A stretch of DNA of 57,974 bases from an uncultured Acetatifactor sp. (GTDB lineage Bacteria; Bacillota; Clostridia; Lachnospirales; Lachnospiraceae): the NCBI GenBank assembly GCA_910584435.1, contig CAJUAP010000010.1, positions 1-57,974 on the forward strand. The letters run 5' to 3'. Each line of letters begins with the position of its first letter. Position 1 is the first letter of the stretch. The translations under genes were made by a program, and so were the position numbers. Shown one piece after another: positions 1 to 9,073 of this stretch. The notes below the pieces were generated by a model that had not been told where the DNA came from, searched no databases, and saw only the letters and a list, made by a program, of their open reading frames with translations.

Positions 1-770
1 GGTCTTCATCTGCTTCTTCATCTGCTTGAATTCTTCATACGCTGCCGCCGCCTTCACCTCATCGTCCTTCTTGCCGGGGGCAGGCAGGTTCTTCAGCTTC
101 TTGCCGTTCTCATCAAATACCTCTATCTCCAGGGCCGGGGTAATGGCCACGGTAAACTTCCGCTCCCCGTAATCAAATATCCGCTGCATGTTCTCATCAA
201 ATCCAAGGTTCGGCACAATCCTGTCCGCCAGCTCCTCGGTGGTGATTCCCAGCTGGGATGCCGCAAATTCCAATGCTTTCACGGCAGCAGCCTTCACCTG
301 CTTGAATTTGAACTTGCGCGATATTCCATCTACAATTAACAATCCCTGGGGCTTCGGGCTTAAGGCAAGGGCCTGCACTGCCTCCGAGGCAATGGCTCCC
401 CTGGCTTCCTGGGGCCATTCCTGGATGTGGTAGTGGAGCTTCTTCACAATATCGTCGCCCCCATGGATTGCCGATGCATAGAGCACCCATCTCTTCTTGG
501 CTTCCGCTCCTGCCGCCATCCATTTGTCAAACAGCTCATTCACATATACTCCAAACTCCCTCTCGTCCAGATCCTTTGCCAGGGCTGCTGCACTCTGGTT
601 GACACCGCAGGGCGACATAGCGCAGTAACAGAGGAAAATCGCCTGCAGATACGCCTCGTCCGCCTCCGTACCGTCTTTTTTGTGGACCTTGGAAAACGGT
701 GTCTCATACGCCCATGCAATAGATCGTTTCTTATTTCCCTTATGAAGCTCCTTCACCAGCTCATCCAGGG
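1..770. repeat. Long direct repeat, copy 1 (inside DUF4132 gene)
   Basis: Positions 1-770 match 3661-4430 with roughly 30 differences by eye, many of them synonymous. Identity falls sharply after the shared 'tcatccaggg'. The left boundary is outside the window. Copy spacing is 3660 bp. Confidence 0.9.
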
Positions 771-2757
771 TGACGACCCTGCTCTCTTCGGACGATGCCA
801 CACTCATATGCAGAACCCCTTCCAGCAGTGCTTTGACCTTGGCATTCTTTTCTGTTTCCAACGCCCGGGACAGAATCTGCGTATATTTATCCGACAGAGC
901 TGTATCTCCTTCCTCCTTCCATTTTGCCAATACACGGATGGCTATATCCCTATCCCCCGCCTTTTTAGAGGATAACAGCGCCACAATCTCTTCCTCCCAG
1001 CCTTTCTGCTGATACAGAATACCAAGCAGGGGTTCCTTCACTGACTTGGCCGAATCCTGGGTAAAGTTTAAAATAATTTCCTTATTCTCCTGGGCATGCT
1101 CCGCCATAATGCCCAATCCAAAGCTCCTGCCTGAACTTCCCGCTGCTTTAAATGCCGCCAGTGTTTCCTCCCGCTTCTTCACAAGATAGTCCCTGAACAC
1201 TTCTTTTGCCGTATTTTTAAATGCATCTGTCCATTTTTGAGCATAACCATATTCCAAAATATAGACACACCCGTCTAACTGTACTGCTATATTCAGCCCT
1301 TCCGCATCCGCCGCTGCAAATGCCCTCTTTACCTGCGCTTCATTCACATTTCCGTCAATATCAACAAAATCACGATAAAGAGAAAATCCGTTGCTGGCCA
1401 GCATCAATGTCTCGCATCGGTCGCTGAGAGCATCGCAGCCATAATTTGCCTGATAAGACCTGAGCATCTTGCAGGCATTGCTTGCCCAGTAGCTGCAGTT
1501 CTTCAGTATATCTCTGCAGACATATACATGTTCAATACCGCCTTCGCTTAAATATTTCCTGATATCGTCCGCTGCCGGCTGCAGCTGGTTGCTTGCACTT
1601 CTGACAAATGCATCAATCAGTTTGGACTGCTGCTTGGTTCCCTCTCCGCTCATCCTCTTTTTAAACAATTCCGGCGCCTTCTTTTTTACAATAGGAACCA
1701 TGACATTGTAAATAGAATACTCCGCATCGTCCATATATTTCAAAAAAGCATCCTGGTTTCTGGCAAACTGCTTCTCCAAAATAGTCACTTTACGGCACCT
1801 TGCGGCCCAATCAATATAATCCATGCTGTCCACATGGAATATCGCGTCAAAATTGCTCCCCACATCCCCCATCAGGTCTCTTCGAAGATCAATTGTTTCT
1901 ATATAATCCAGCGCAGTCTCAAAATCGGCGGCAAGACATATGGATACAACATTCCTCAATATAGATGACAGCCCATGATTCACAAACACGGTTCCCCCAA
2001 GAATACATAACATAAGATTACTCGTTACTCCATGGTAGTCTGCTATGCTTAAGATACGCTCATCCAGTCTGTCTTCCTTCACAGCAGTCATAATCTCATC
2101 CACATCCTGCGCCTGTATATTGCCCACATAGATTTGCGGAATACTCTCCACCGCCAGATTCTCATACTGCTGCATCAATGCGGCATCTTCCCCTTCCAAT
2201 ACCATTCCTTTTTCCACTTTAGGATATTTGAGATAGAAATACGCTGCCAACAGAACAAGTGTACCATTAGATGAGGTTCCTGTCCGATATTGAATGGCTT
2301 TCTTCAGGCACTCCGGCTGTTTCTGCACATTTTCTATCATTCGCATGAACTGCTGCTTTCTTAAGAAATATTCAGTTTTTCCCAGAATAGAAGCCTGAAC
2401 TGCCGCAAATTTCGCTGGTTCCAGTGACGGCCGACTATCCTGGGAACGCTGCGGATTGAACGCCAGCTGCGAAAACATCTTATAGCAGCTGGCCTCACCC
2501 ATTGCAAACATAATTTCCTCCAATCTCCTGGCATCCTCGTTCCTTCCCTTTCCCAACAGATTTGCATAGACATCATTGATTATCTGCGGCTCTGCCATAT
2601 TGGACAGATCACGATAACTGAACTTATCCAGCACCTCATCTCCCACATCCCCACACAGATACTCCTCAATGACGGATAATTCATCTGACGAGCATAAATT
2701 CTCTTTCTCCAATTGTTCTACAACCTTTGCCGCATAGTTATCTTTGGATCTTATCAT
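1..2757 (-). CDS. DUF4132-family protein (MolR/YehI-like), 3' end outside window
   Basis: This gene begins with ATG at 2757 after a good ribosome site (AGGAGGAGAGG) and stays open for 919 codons to the window edge. Its N-terminus (MIRSKDNYAAK) matches the start of the downstream-numbered paralog at 2788-6423, and the two align along their length. The visible part is a long helical repeat-like region followed by the beginning of the C-terminal DUF4132 domain (residues around 'NLGFNENMQRIFDYG'). The rest of that domain lies outside. E. coli YehI (MolR-like) is the known relative; it is encoded near yehLMPQ and its biochemical role is not settled. The gene lies 30 bp after its paralog, so the two are probably co-transcribed. 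The last 770 bp in the window are almost identical to the paralog, whereas the 5' part is clearly diverged. Confidence 0.85.
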   Translation of the reverse strand, partial: MIRSKDNYAAKVVEQLEKENLCSSDELSVIEEYLCGDVGDEVLDKFSYRDLSNMAEPQIINDVYANLLGKGRNEDARRLEEIMFAMGEASCYKMFSQLAFNPQRSQDSRPSLEPAKFAAVQASILGKTEYFLRKQQFMRMIENVQKQPECLKKAIQYRTGTSSNGTLVLLAAYFYLKYPKVEKGMVLEGEDAALMQQYENLAVESIPQIYVGNIQAQDVDEIMTAVKEDRLDERILSIADYHGVTSNLMLCILGGTVFVNHGLSSILRNVVSICLAADFETALDYIETIDLRRDLMGDVGSNFDAIFHVDSMDYIDWAARCRKVTILEKQFARNQDAFLKYMDDAEYSIYNVMVPIVKKKAPELFKKRMSGEGTKQQSKLIDAFVRSASNQLQPAADDIRKYLSEGGIEHVYVCRDILKNCSYWASNACKMLRSYQANYGCDALSDRCETLMLASNGFSLYRDFVDIDGNVNEAQVKRAFAAADAEGLNIAVQLDGCVYILEYGYAQKWTDAFKNTAKEVFRDYLVKKREETLAAFKAAGSSGRSFGLGIMAEHAQENKEIILNFTQDSAKSVKEPLLGILYQQKGWEEEIVALLSSKKAGDRDIAIRVLAKWKEEGDTALSDKYTQILSRALETEKNAKVKALLEGVLHMSVASSEESRVVTLDELVKELHKGNKKRSIAWAYETPFSKVHKKDGTEADEAYLQAIFLCYCAMSPCGVNQSAAALAKDLDEREFGVYVNELFDKWMAAGAEAKKRWVLYASAIHGGDDIVKKLHYHIQEWPQEARGAIASEAVQALALSPKPQGLLIVDGISRKFKFKQVKAAAVKALEFAASQLGITTEELADRIVPNLGFDENMQRIFDYGERKFTVAITPALEIEVFDENGKKLKNLPAPGKKDDEVKAAAAYEEFKQMKKQMKT

Positions 2758-2787
2758 TTTACCTCTCCTCCTACAATTAAATTTTTC

Positions 2788-5700
2788 CTATCTTCTTTTC
2801 TTCCAGTTCTCATTCTTCTCTTTACCGGCAGCCGTTGCCTTGGCTGTCTGCAGCACAACCTCGCTGAAATACCTCTCCGGTACCTCCGATAATAAGCAGG
2901 ACTTGCTTTCAACCTCCCTGTCATAGCTCCATGTGGACAGATTTCCTGACCTGAAGAACCGAATCTCGTATACCGTCACATCCTCATTCAATCCTCCCAC
3001 ATATGTACCTGAGAAATAGAGTACTGCGCCCAAACCCAGTTCTCTGTCTTCCCTATAGTATGTGAAGAAACTTCCTCCGTCTTCCGTTTCACCGCGATAC
3101 CACCCCTGGGCCATCATTTTTCCGCTTAAGGACAAGTCATTGACGATAATTCCTCCGAATCTGTCAAGCTCTTTCTCTTTTCCTTCCTCCTCCGTCCTGT
3201 AATACACAGGGCGGTCAAGCTGCTCTATGGGCTGGACAATTTCGTAGTCTTCCAGCTGTTCCTTCCAGGTCTTCAATGATTCCTCTGATAATTCGATCGG
3301 GTGCACAAGGCCGATAAATCGGCCTCGGCTGGTAAATTTGCCATCGCCGGTAAACTGCCCATCGCCCACCTGCTGTTCATGGTCTGCCTCTTGGCCATGG
3401 TCTGTCTGCCGGCCATAGTCTGCGGACTGTACATCCTCCGGCAGTGTAAATTCTTCTTCCTCCTCCGTATTAAAGGAGCCGTCCTCCATGTACCGGAAAC
3501 TGGACACCAGCTTCCTGTCCTCATACACTCCCCAGATTAAACCGATGGCAAACTGGTGCATAATGGGATTCTTCACAAATAAATCCTTCCATGCCTGCAC
3601 ACTCCACTGACGCTCCGTGGACAGCGCCATCTCAAGACGCATCTTCTGGCTGGATACCGTGGTCTTCATCTGCTTCTTCATCTGCTTGAATTCTTCATAC
3701 GCTGCCGCCGCCTTCGCCTCATCGTCCTTTTTGCCGGGGGCAGGCAGGTTCTTCAGCTTCTTCCCGTTCTCGTCAAATACCTCTATCTCCAGGGCCGGGG
3801 TAATGGCCACGGTGAATTTACGCTCCCCGTAATCGAATATCCGCTGCATGTTCTCATTAAATCCAAGGTTCGGCACAATCCTGTCCGCCAGCTCCTCCGT
3901 GGTGATTCCCAGCTGGGATGCCGCAAATTCCAATGCTTTCACGGCCGCCGCCTTCACCTGCTTGAATTTGAACTTGCGCGATATTCCGTCAACAATTAAC
4001 AGCCCCTGGGGCCTGGGGCTTAAGGCGAGGGCCTGCACTGCCTCCGAGGCAATGGCTCCCCTGGCTTCCTGGGGCCATTCCTGGATGTGGTAGTGGAGCT
4101 TCTTCACAATATCGTCGCCCCCATGGATTGCCGATGCATAGAGCACCCATCTCTTCTTGGCTTCCGCTCCTGCCGCCATCCATTTATCAAACAGCTCATT
4201 CACATATACCCCAAATTCCCTCTCGTCCAGATCCTTTGCCAGGGCTGCTGCACTCTGGTTGACGCCGCAGGGCGACATAGCGCAGTAGCAGAGGAAAATT
4301 GCCTGCAGATACGCCTCGTCCGCCTCCGTACCGTCTTGTTTGCGGACCTTGGAAAACGGCGTCTCATACGCCCATGCAAGGGAGCGTTTTTTATTACCCT
4401 TATGAAGCTCCTTCACCAGCTCATCCAGGGAACCGCCCCGGCTGCCTTGGGCCGTCTCTTCATCAATATGCAGCACACTTTCCAGAAGCGCTCTGACCTT
4501 CCCATTCTTTTCTGCTTCCAGCGCCTGTGTCAGAATCCGGCTGCACTCTTCCAGAGACATGACAGAGATTTCATTTCCGGCCTGTGCCGCCTCATCCCTC
4601 CACCTGGCCAGCACACGTATCGCCGTCTCTCTTTCCGCAGCCTTTTTTGCAGAAAGCAGACCGATGATTTCCTTATTCCAATTCTTCTGCCCGTACAGGA
4701 TATCCAGCAATCTCTCTCTTACCGATTTAGTGGAATCCTGTGCAAAGCTTAAAATGATGTCCTTATTCTCATCCGCATGTTCCGCCAAAACAATTAACCC
4801 GAAGCGTCGGCCCAGCCTCCCTGCCCCTTGAAATGCAGACAGCATTTCCTCCCGTCTTTCTTCAAGGTATCGCCTGAATATGCCCAATGCCGCCTCTTCA
4901 AATCCATTCGTCCACTCTAAATCATAATCGTACTCAACAATATAGGCATACCCATCCAGCTGACACGCCAGATTCAGTCCCTCTGAATCCGCCGCCGCAA
5001 ATACTCTCTTTACCTCGTCTTCCATCACTTTGCGCCTGTTGTCAAGGAAATCCCGATAAAGCGAGAATCCATGGGCAGCTAAGAGCAAAGTTTCACAACG
5101 ATTGTGCAGCGCGTCATAACCATAACTTGCCTGATAACTTTCCAGCGCATTTCGAACCCTCATGGACCACTGATAATCCTGTATTAAGATATCCTTACAG
5201 GCATATACATGCTCAATGCCCCCTTCGCCGCTTAGATATTTCCTGATGTCATTCATTGCCGACTGGCTGTAGGCGCTCCGGACAAACACGTCAATCAATT
5301 TGGACTGCTGTCTGCCGATTTCTCCCGCTGTTCTCTTCCTGAACAGGTCCGGATCCTTCTTCTTCACTACATTTGCCATCAGCTGATAGGCAGTATCATA
5401 GTCGGCAGAATCCATGCACTCCATAAATACTTCCTGGTGGCTTCCGAACTGCTTCATTAAAACCTGCAGCTTCTTGTGCTCTGCCGCCCACTGAATAAAT
5501 TTCCTGTTATCCATATGGAACATTTCGGCAAAATGATCCGCTGACCTGCTTATGCCTCCCCGCAGATCCATTTCATCTATGTAATTCAATGCAAGCTCCC
5601 AGTTGGCCGACAGGCATATGGACACTGCATTCTTCAATACAACGGACAATTCATGATTCACAAAAGCAGTTCCAACAAGGAGCTTGAGAAAAAATCTGTC

Positions 5701-6423
5701 CGTATACACACTTCGGCCCGCTAACCTCAATATCCTATCATCCACCCTGTCTTTCAGTACCGCAGACACAATTACATCCGCATCCTGTTGAGAAAACCCG
5801 GAAGGATAAATTCGGGGAAGACTGTCTGCAATCAATTCCTCATACTGCATCATCAGGGAGACATCCTCCTCTTCCAGTGCCATCCCCTCCCGCACTTCCG
5901 GATATTTGACATAAAAATATGCCGTCAGCAGAATAAACATACCGCTGAATGATACCCCTTGGTATTCCATCGCTTTCTTCAGATGCTCTGGCTTCTCCTG
6001 CGCATCTGCAATCAACTTTTCCAAATGATATGTTTTCAGCTCATTGATGCTCTGGCTCATAAGCGAAGCATACACTGCCGCCTTTTTCGCCGGTTCCAGC
6101 ATAATACAATGCTCTTTGGATCGATAAGTCAAGAGAGAAAACATCTTATAGCAGCTGGCCTCACCAGCGGCAAAAAGTAAATCCTCCAATCTCTTCGCCT
6201 CATCAAGCATCCCTTTTTCCAGCATGTTCATGTAGATATTATTGACAGCCAGCGGCTGCGCCGCCTCGGACAGATCCCGGTAGCCGATCTCAGCCAGCGC
6301 CTCATCCCCTGCCTCTCCACAGAGATAATCTTCGATCAAAGATATCTCCTCTGCCGAGAACAGATTTTCCTTCTCCAATAACGCTGCGGCTTTCGCAGCA
6401 TAGGAATCTTTTGGACTTATCAT
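2788..6423 (-). CDS. DUF4132-family protein (MolR/YehI-like), full length
   Basis: A 1211-residue protein, close to the length of E. coli YehI. The start chosen is ATG 6423, nine bases after GGAGGGG, and it aligns with the paralog's start; a TTG at 6441 overlaps the ribosome site and is rejected. The first 800 or so residues are helical, repeat-like sequence with no recognised catalytic motif. The DUF4132 domain follows, with the stretches 'LADRIVPNLGF', 'FDYGERKFTVAI', 'KLKNLPAPGKKDD' and later 'LVHPIELSEESLKTW'. A short degenerate Asp/Gln/Gly-rich insert (about residue 1020, near 3330-3420) interrupts the domain. It is probably co-transcribed with the next paralog (30 bp gap) and with the reductase-like gene upstream (34 bp gap). 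DUF4132 proteins travel with MoxR/VWA/SWIM genes, which are found here at 16-25 kb. Molecular function is unknown. Confidence 0.9.
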   Translation of the reverse strand: MISPKDSYAAKAAALLEKENLFSAEEISLIEDYLCGEAGDEALAEIGYRDLSEAAQPLAVNNIYMNMLEKGMLDEAKRLEDLLFAAGEASCYKMFSLLTYRSKEHCIMLEPAKKAAVYASLMSQSINELKTYHLEKLIADAQEKPEHLKKAMEYQGVSFSGMFILLTAYFYVKYPEVREGMALEEEDVSLMMQYEELIADSLPRIYPSGFSQQDADVIVSAVLKDRVDDRILRLAGRSVYTDRFFLKLLVGTAFVNHELSVVLKNAVSICLSANWELALNYIDEMDLRGGISRSADHFAEMFHMDNRKFIQWAAEHKKLQVLMKQFGSHQEVFMECMDSADYDTAYQLMANVVKKKDPDLFRKRTAGEIGRQQSKLIDVFVRSAYSQSAMNDIRKYLSGEGGIEHVYACKDILIQDYQWSMRVRNALESYQASYGYDALHNRCETLLLAAHGFSLYRDFLDNRRKVMEDEVKRVFAAADSEGLNLACQLDGYAYIVEYDYDLEWTNGFEEAALGIFRRYLEERREEMLSAFQGAGRLGRRFGLIVLAEHADENKDIILSFAQDSTKSVRERLLDILYGQKNWNKEIIGLLSAKKAAERETAIRVLARWRDEAAQAGNEISVMSLEECSRILTQALEAEKNGKVRALLESVLHIDEETAQGSRGGSLDELVKELHKGNKKRSLAWAYETPFSKVRKQDGTEADEAYLQAIFLCYCAMSPCGVNQSAAALAKDLDEREFGVYVNELFDKWMAAGAEAKKRWVLYASAIHGGDDIVKKLHYHIQEWPQEARGAIASEAVQALALSPRPQGLLIVDGISRKFKFKQVKAAAVKALEFAASQLGITTEELADRIVPNLGFNENMQRIFDYGERKFTVAITPALEIEVFDENGKKLKNLPAPGKKDDEAKAAAAYEEFKQMKKQMKTTVSSQKMRLEMALSTERQWSVQAWKDLFVKNPIMHQFAIGLIWGVYEDRKLVSSFRYMEDGSFNTEEEEEFTLPEDVQSADYGRQTDHGQEADHEQQVGDGQFTGDGKFTSRGRFIGLVHPIELSEESLKTWKEQLEDYEIVQPIEQLDRPVYYRTEEEGKEKELDRFGGIIVNDLSLSGKMMAQGWYRGETEDGGSFFTYYREDRELGLGAVLYFSGTYVGGLNEDVTVYEIRFFRSGNLSTWSYDREVESKSCLLSEVPERYFSEVVLQTAKATAAGKEKNENWKKRR
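3661..4430. repeat. Long direct repeat, copy 2 (inside DUF4132 gene)
   Basis: This is the second copy of the block at 1-770, in the same orientation and codon frame. It covers the region just before and into the DUF4132 domain. The rest of the two genes is only moderately similar, which fits local gene conversion rather than a recent whole-gene duplication. Confidence 0.9.
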
Positions 6424-6457
6424 ATGATTGTTCCCCTCCAATCAGATATTTTCCTGA

Positions 6458-7609
6458 TCACACATTACCCTGAAATAATTCTCTGGTCCTGCGCATTCTC
6501 TCTACAATTTCCACCCCAAAAGGGCATCTGGTTTCACAGCCGCCGCATGCAATACAGTCAGAGGCATTTTTCTCCAATGCCATATAATGCGCCCTGACAG
6601 AAGAAGGCACTGAATCCTGCATTTCCGCCAGATCATATAACTTATTGACCATGGCAATATCAATTCCTGCCGGGCATGGCTTACAATGATTGCAGTACAT
6701 GCATTTCTTACTGTAAGCGTGATGGGGTGCCGACGCCAATACGCTGGCATAATCCTTCTGCTGCTCATCGGCATTCTCATATGCCGCCGCTTCCAATACA
6801 TGCCCCGGTTCCGAATAACCTGCCATTATGCTGGCCACGCCGGGCCTGGTCAGCGCATAATGGATACACTGGACAGGTGTAAGCGCCACGCCGAAGGGGG
6901 ATGTCTTCTCATGGAAAAGCCTCCCTCCCGCAAAACCCTTCATCACCGTGATTCCCACATCATACTGCTCACATAATCTGTAAAGCTCCGCCCTTTCCGG
7001 AGCCATTCCCGCAAGGGAAGCATCGTAATCTTCCGCAAAATAGTCATCCAAATTCTCCGTAGGCGGCATCAGGTCAAAGGCCGGATTGATGGAAAAAAGC
7101 ATCATTTCGATCTCGCCTGAGAGCACCGCCAGCTTTGCCACCCTGGGATTATGAGAGCTGAATCCGATATGTTTGATAATGCCCTTCTCCTTTAATTCAT
7201 GCACATACTCCAGAAACGGGCCTGTTACGATTTCCTCCCATTCCTTCTCCGAATCCACATAATGAATCATACCGAAATCTATGTAATCCGTCCCCAGCCT
7301 GGCAAGTAAATCCTCAAATGCCGCCTTCACTTTGGGCAGTTCGCGGGTGCGCACATATTGTCCGTCCTGCCATGTGGAACCGATATGCCCCTGAATATAC
7401 CATTTGTCCCTTGTGTCCCTGATACAGCTGCCGATTGCCGATCTCACATTGGGTTCGGACATCCAGCAGTCCAGGATATTGATTCCCTGTTCCTCACATG
7501 CCTTTATGATGGCCTTTACTCCCTCCAAATCCATCCGTTCCAGCCATTCTCCGCCGAAACCAATCTCGCTTACCATTACTTCTGTTTTCCCCAGCCTTCT
7601 GTAACGCAT
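6458..7609 (-). CDS. Aldo/keto reductase-like protein with C-terminal 2x[4Fe-4S] domain
   Basis: A 383-residue protein. It starts with the AKR signature 'MRYRRLGKTEVMVSEIGFGG' and has the TIM-barrel markers 'LGTDYIDFGMIHYVD', 'IGFSSHNP' and 'MKGFAGGRL'. It ends in two ferredoxin-type clusters: 'CMYCNHCKPCP' with 'CIACGGCETRCP'. This architecture is common in clostridia. Oddly, the usual catalytic Tyr in the 'DTA..Y' strand is not evident (the sequence reads 'ILDCWMSEPNVRSAIG'), and the usual catalytic Lys strand reads 'WYIQGHIGS' with no Lys. The barrel may therefore be catalytically altered. The start is ATG after AGGAGGAG. It precedes the two DUF4132 genes by 34 bp, so an operon is likely. 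The substrate is unknown. Confidence 0.85.
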   Translation of the reverse strand: MRYRRLGKTEVMVSEIGFGGEWLERMDLEGVKAIIKACEEQGINILDCWMSEPNVRSAIGSCIRDTRDKWYIQGHIGSTWQDGQYVRTRELPKVKAAFEDLLARLGTDYIDFGMIHYVDSEKEWEEIVTGPFLEYVHELKEKGIIKHIGFSSHNPRVAKLAVLSGEIEMMLFSINPAFDLMPPTENLDDYFAEDYDASLAGMAPERAELYRLCEQYDVGITVMKGFAGGRLFHEKTSPFGVALTPVQCIHYALTRPGVASIMAGYSEPGHVLEAAAYENADEQQKDYASVLASAPHHAYSKKCMYCNHCKPCPAGIDIAMVNKLYDLAEMQDSVPSSVRAHYMALEKNASDCIACGGCETRCPFGVEIVERMRRTRELFQGNV

Positions 7610-7667
7610 ATTATACTCCTCCTATTTTTAGTCGCTGCCAGGCGGCACTAAAGAGTGAAGTCCTTTC

Positions 7668-7752
7668 GGCGCACACATTGGAGAGACGAATTTCATTCGC
7701 AAGTAATCAGAAGACACTAAGTAGTGCCTCATGAAATCTGCTCTCGTGCGCC
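7668..7752. repeat. Imperfect 85-bp inverted repeat
   Basis: The ends GGCGCAC and GTGCGCC are complementary, and inside them GAGAG..GAATTTCAT faces ATGAAAT..GCTCTC. A small inner palindrome (ACTAAGTAGT) sits near the centre. The shape is MITE-like or that of a structured leader; no transposase is nearby. Confidence 0.5.
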
Positions 7753-7867
7753 TTCATAACCTCACCTGTCCAGCGAAACATTTTTAATAAATGGATTGAC
7801 ATTTCTTAGCTGGACTATTCAATTGCCGCCTGCGGCAATTTGTTCCCGCTTGCGGGAGCTTGTTCCG

Positions 7868-7920
7868 GTCTCTCTTATTCCAGTTCCGTCTCTCTTATTC
7901 CAGTTCCGTCTCTCCACTCC
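7868..7920. repeat. 20-bp tandem repeat (about 2.6 copies)
   Basis: The unit GTCTCTCTTATTCCAGTTCC is repeated exactly at 7868-7887 and 7888-7907, followed by a partial third copy. Confidence 0.8.
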
Positions 7921-7984
7921 AGCCCCCTTGCAGGGGAGAAATTTTCAGCTGCAAAGGGCGCATCTGAAAATTCTCCCGGGGGCT
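7921..7984. ncRNA. Long stem-loop, possible structured RNA or terminator-like element
   Basis: AGCCCCC (7921-7927) pairs with GGGGGCT (7978-7984), and inside it GGGGAGAAATTTTCAG pairs with CTGAAAATTCTCCC with one bulged base, leaving a loop of about 15 nt. There is no U-run directly after it on either strand, so its role is open. The RNA assignment is an inference from the fold only. Confidence 0.3.
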
Positions 7985-8150
7985 TCCGTTCCGAGACTGT
8001 TATTAAATTACCTCTTGACATTTCTCAGCTGGACTTCTATAAGTTTGGGTGATACACATGTCCGATAGTAATTGTAAATACATTATAACATTATGAATGC
8101 CAATTGGCAAATAATATCACATTTCAGATGGAAATACTTGTAAGAAGTCA

Positions 8151-8180
8151 TAACCGTTCAGACAGGCTGCTGAACGGTTA
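8151..8180. repeat. 30-bp palindromic element, copy A
   Basis: An 11-bp perfect stem (TAACCGTTCAG / CTGAACGGTTA) closes an 8-nt loop (ACAGGCTG). Related copies lie at 26732-26761 (inverted) and 48839-48868, sharing the TTCAGACAGG core. Confidence 0.75.
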
Positions 8181-8334
8181 CGAATACTTACGGCAGTATG
8201 GGTGCGGAATATAAATTCATACATACTTTACCGGCACTTAAGAAATATTTAAAGATTCCTTCATCAAATTGCACATGCATGTATCGTAATATGACATAAT
8301 GAAAAATTTGAAAAACAGGACAAGGAGAGATACT

Positions 8335-8970
8335 ATGCTACCAACCATAGAAGAAGCTGAAAAAGAATTGAAAACAGCCGAAAAATACAATCCGGGCCCC
8401 TGGGTCCGGCATTCTCTGAATGTAGGTATTGCGGCAAGAAATATCGCCCGTCTTATTCCTGCATTGGATGAGGATAAAGCCTACATTTTAGGAATTCTGC
8501 ATGACATCGGCAGACGGGCGGGCATCCTGAGTATTCCCCAGCATGTCTATCAGGGATATTTATATTGTATGGAGAAAGGATGGGATGAGGCGGCGCGGAT
8601 CTGTATGACCCATTCTTATGTACTCATGCAGGAAGCCTTTGACTATGAACCCACCCAAAAAGAGCAGATAGAAATCAAGAAATATATCATGAATTGTACC
8701 GCAGATGATTACGACAGGCTGATTCAGTTGTGCGACTCACTGGCAGCCGATTATGGATTTGTCATTCTGGAAAAAAGATTTGTCGATGTGACCAGGCGGT
8801 ATGGAATCATGGGCGGCTATGTAGGCGGATGGAACAAAACATTTGAGATAAAGGAATCTTTTGAGAAAATAATGGGCTGTTCCATATATGATGTGCTTCC
8901 CGATATCGGCCGGACCACCTTATTATCACCTCCGCCCTGGAAGCCCCCTGCAAATACAGAAAAAAACTGA
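8335..8970 (+). CDS. HD-domain phosphohydrolase-like protein
   Basis: A 211-residue protein starting at ATG 8335, six bases after AAGGAGAG; an upstream in-frame ATG at 8299 has no ribosome site. HD-superfamily metal ligands are visible as 'WVRHSLNVG' (about residue 20) and 'ILGILHDIGRRAG' (about 55-67), with 'ICMTHSYVLM' around 96-105 and 'CDSLAADYG' near 140. Proteins of this class hydrolyse phosphate esters or nucleotides; the substrate here cannot be told. The C-terminal tail 'RTTLLSPPPWKPPANTEKN' is proline-rich and unlike the body, and the stop lies only 14 bp before a GC-rich tandem repeat. The original 3' end may therefore have been replaced. This is one of the few plus-strand genes, and it is convergent with the HAD gene. 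Confidence 0.8.
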   Translation: MLPTIEEAEKELKTAEKYNPGPWVRHSLNVGIAARNIARLIPALDEDKAYILGILHDIGRRAGILSIPQHVYQGYLYCMEKGWDEAARICMTHSYVLMQEAFDYEPTQKEQIEIKKYIMNCTADDYDRLIQLCDSLAADYGFVILEKRFVDVTRRYGIMGGYVGGWNKTFEIKESFEKIMGCSIYDVLPDIGRTTLLSPPPWKPPANTEKN

Positions 8971-8983
8971 CTCACCCCCAAGA

Positions 8984-9058
8984 GGGGGCGAAGCCCACCT
9001 CTTTGTGGGGGCGAAGCCCACCTCTTTGTGGGGGCGAAGCCCACCTCTTTGTGGGGGC
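8984..9058. repeat. 23-bp GC-rich tandem repeat between convergent genes
   Basis: Three full copies and a partial fourth of a 23-bp unit beginning GGGGGCGAAGCCCACC occur at 8984, 9007, 9030 and 9053. Each unit contains a short GGGC-GAA-GCCC hairpin, so the array could act as a two-way transcription barrier between the HD and HAD genes. Confidence 0.8.
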
Positions 9059-9073
9059 TACAATGCCAAAGCA

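Larger units (their letters stand above)
7796..8035. repeat. 21-bp direct repeats flanking a hairpin-rich segment
   Basis: The 21-bp sequence beginning TTGACATTTCT and ending AGCTGGACT occurs at 7796-7816 and 8015-8035 with one mismatch. The 198 bp between them contain palindromes, a 20-bp tandem repeat and a long stem-loop. The arrangement could be a small mobile unit with its target duplication, but 21 bp is long for that. Confidence 0.5.
7610..8334. other. 725-bp intergenic region rich in hairpins and repeats
   Basis: No convincing gene is present. The region lies between the divergent starts of the reductase-like gene and the HD gene. It holds an imperfect inverted repeat (7668-7752), a pair of 21-bp direct repeats (7796-7816 and 8015-8035) bracketing two compact palindromes (7821-7840 and 7844-7857), a 20-bp tandem repeat (7868-7920), a long stem-loop (7921-7984) and a 30-bp palindrome (8151-8180). 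Confidence 0.7.

Noticed and set aside
8984..9058. Possible CRISPR array
   Set aside because: The units are directly abutting with no spacers, and no cas gene is present; the same holds for the 36-, 37-, 40- and 43-bp arrays.
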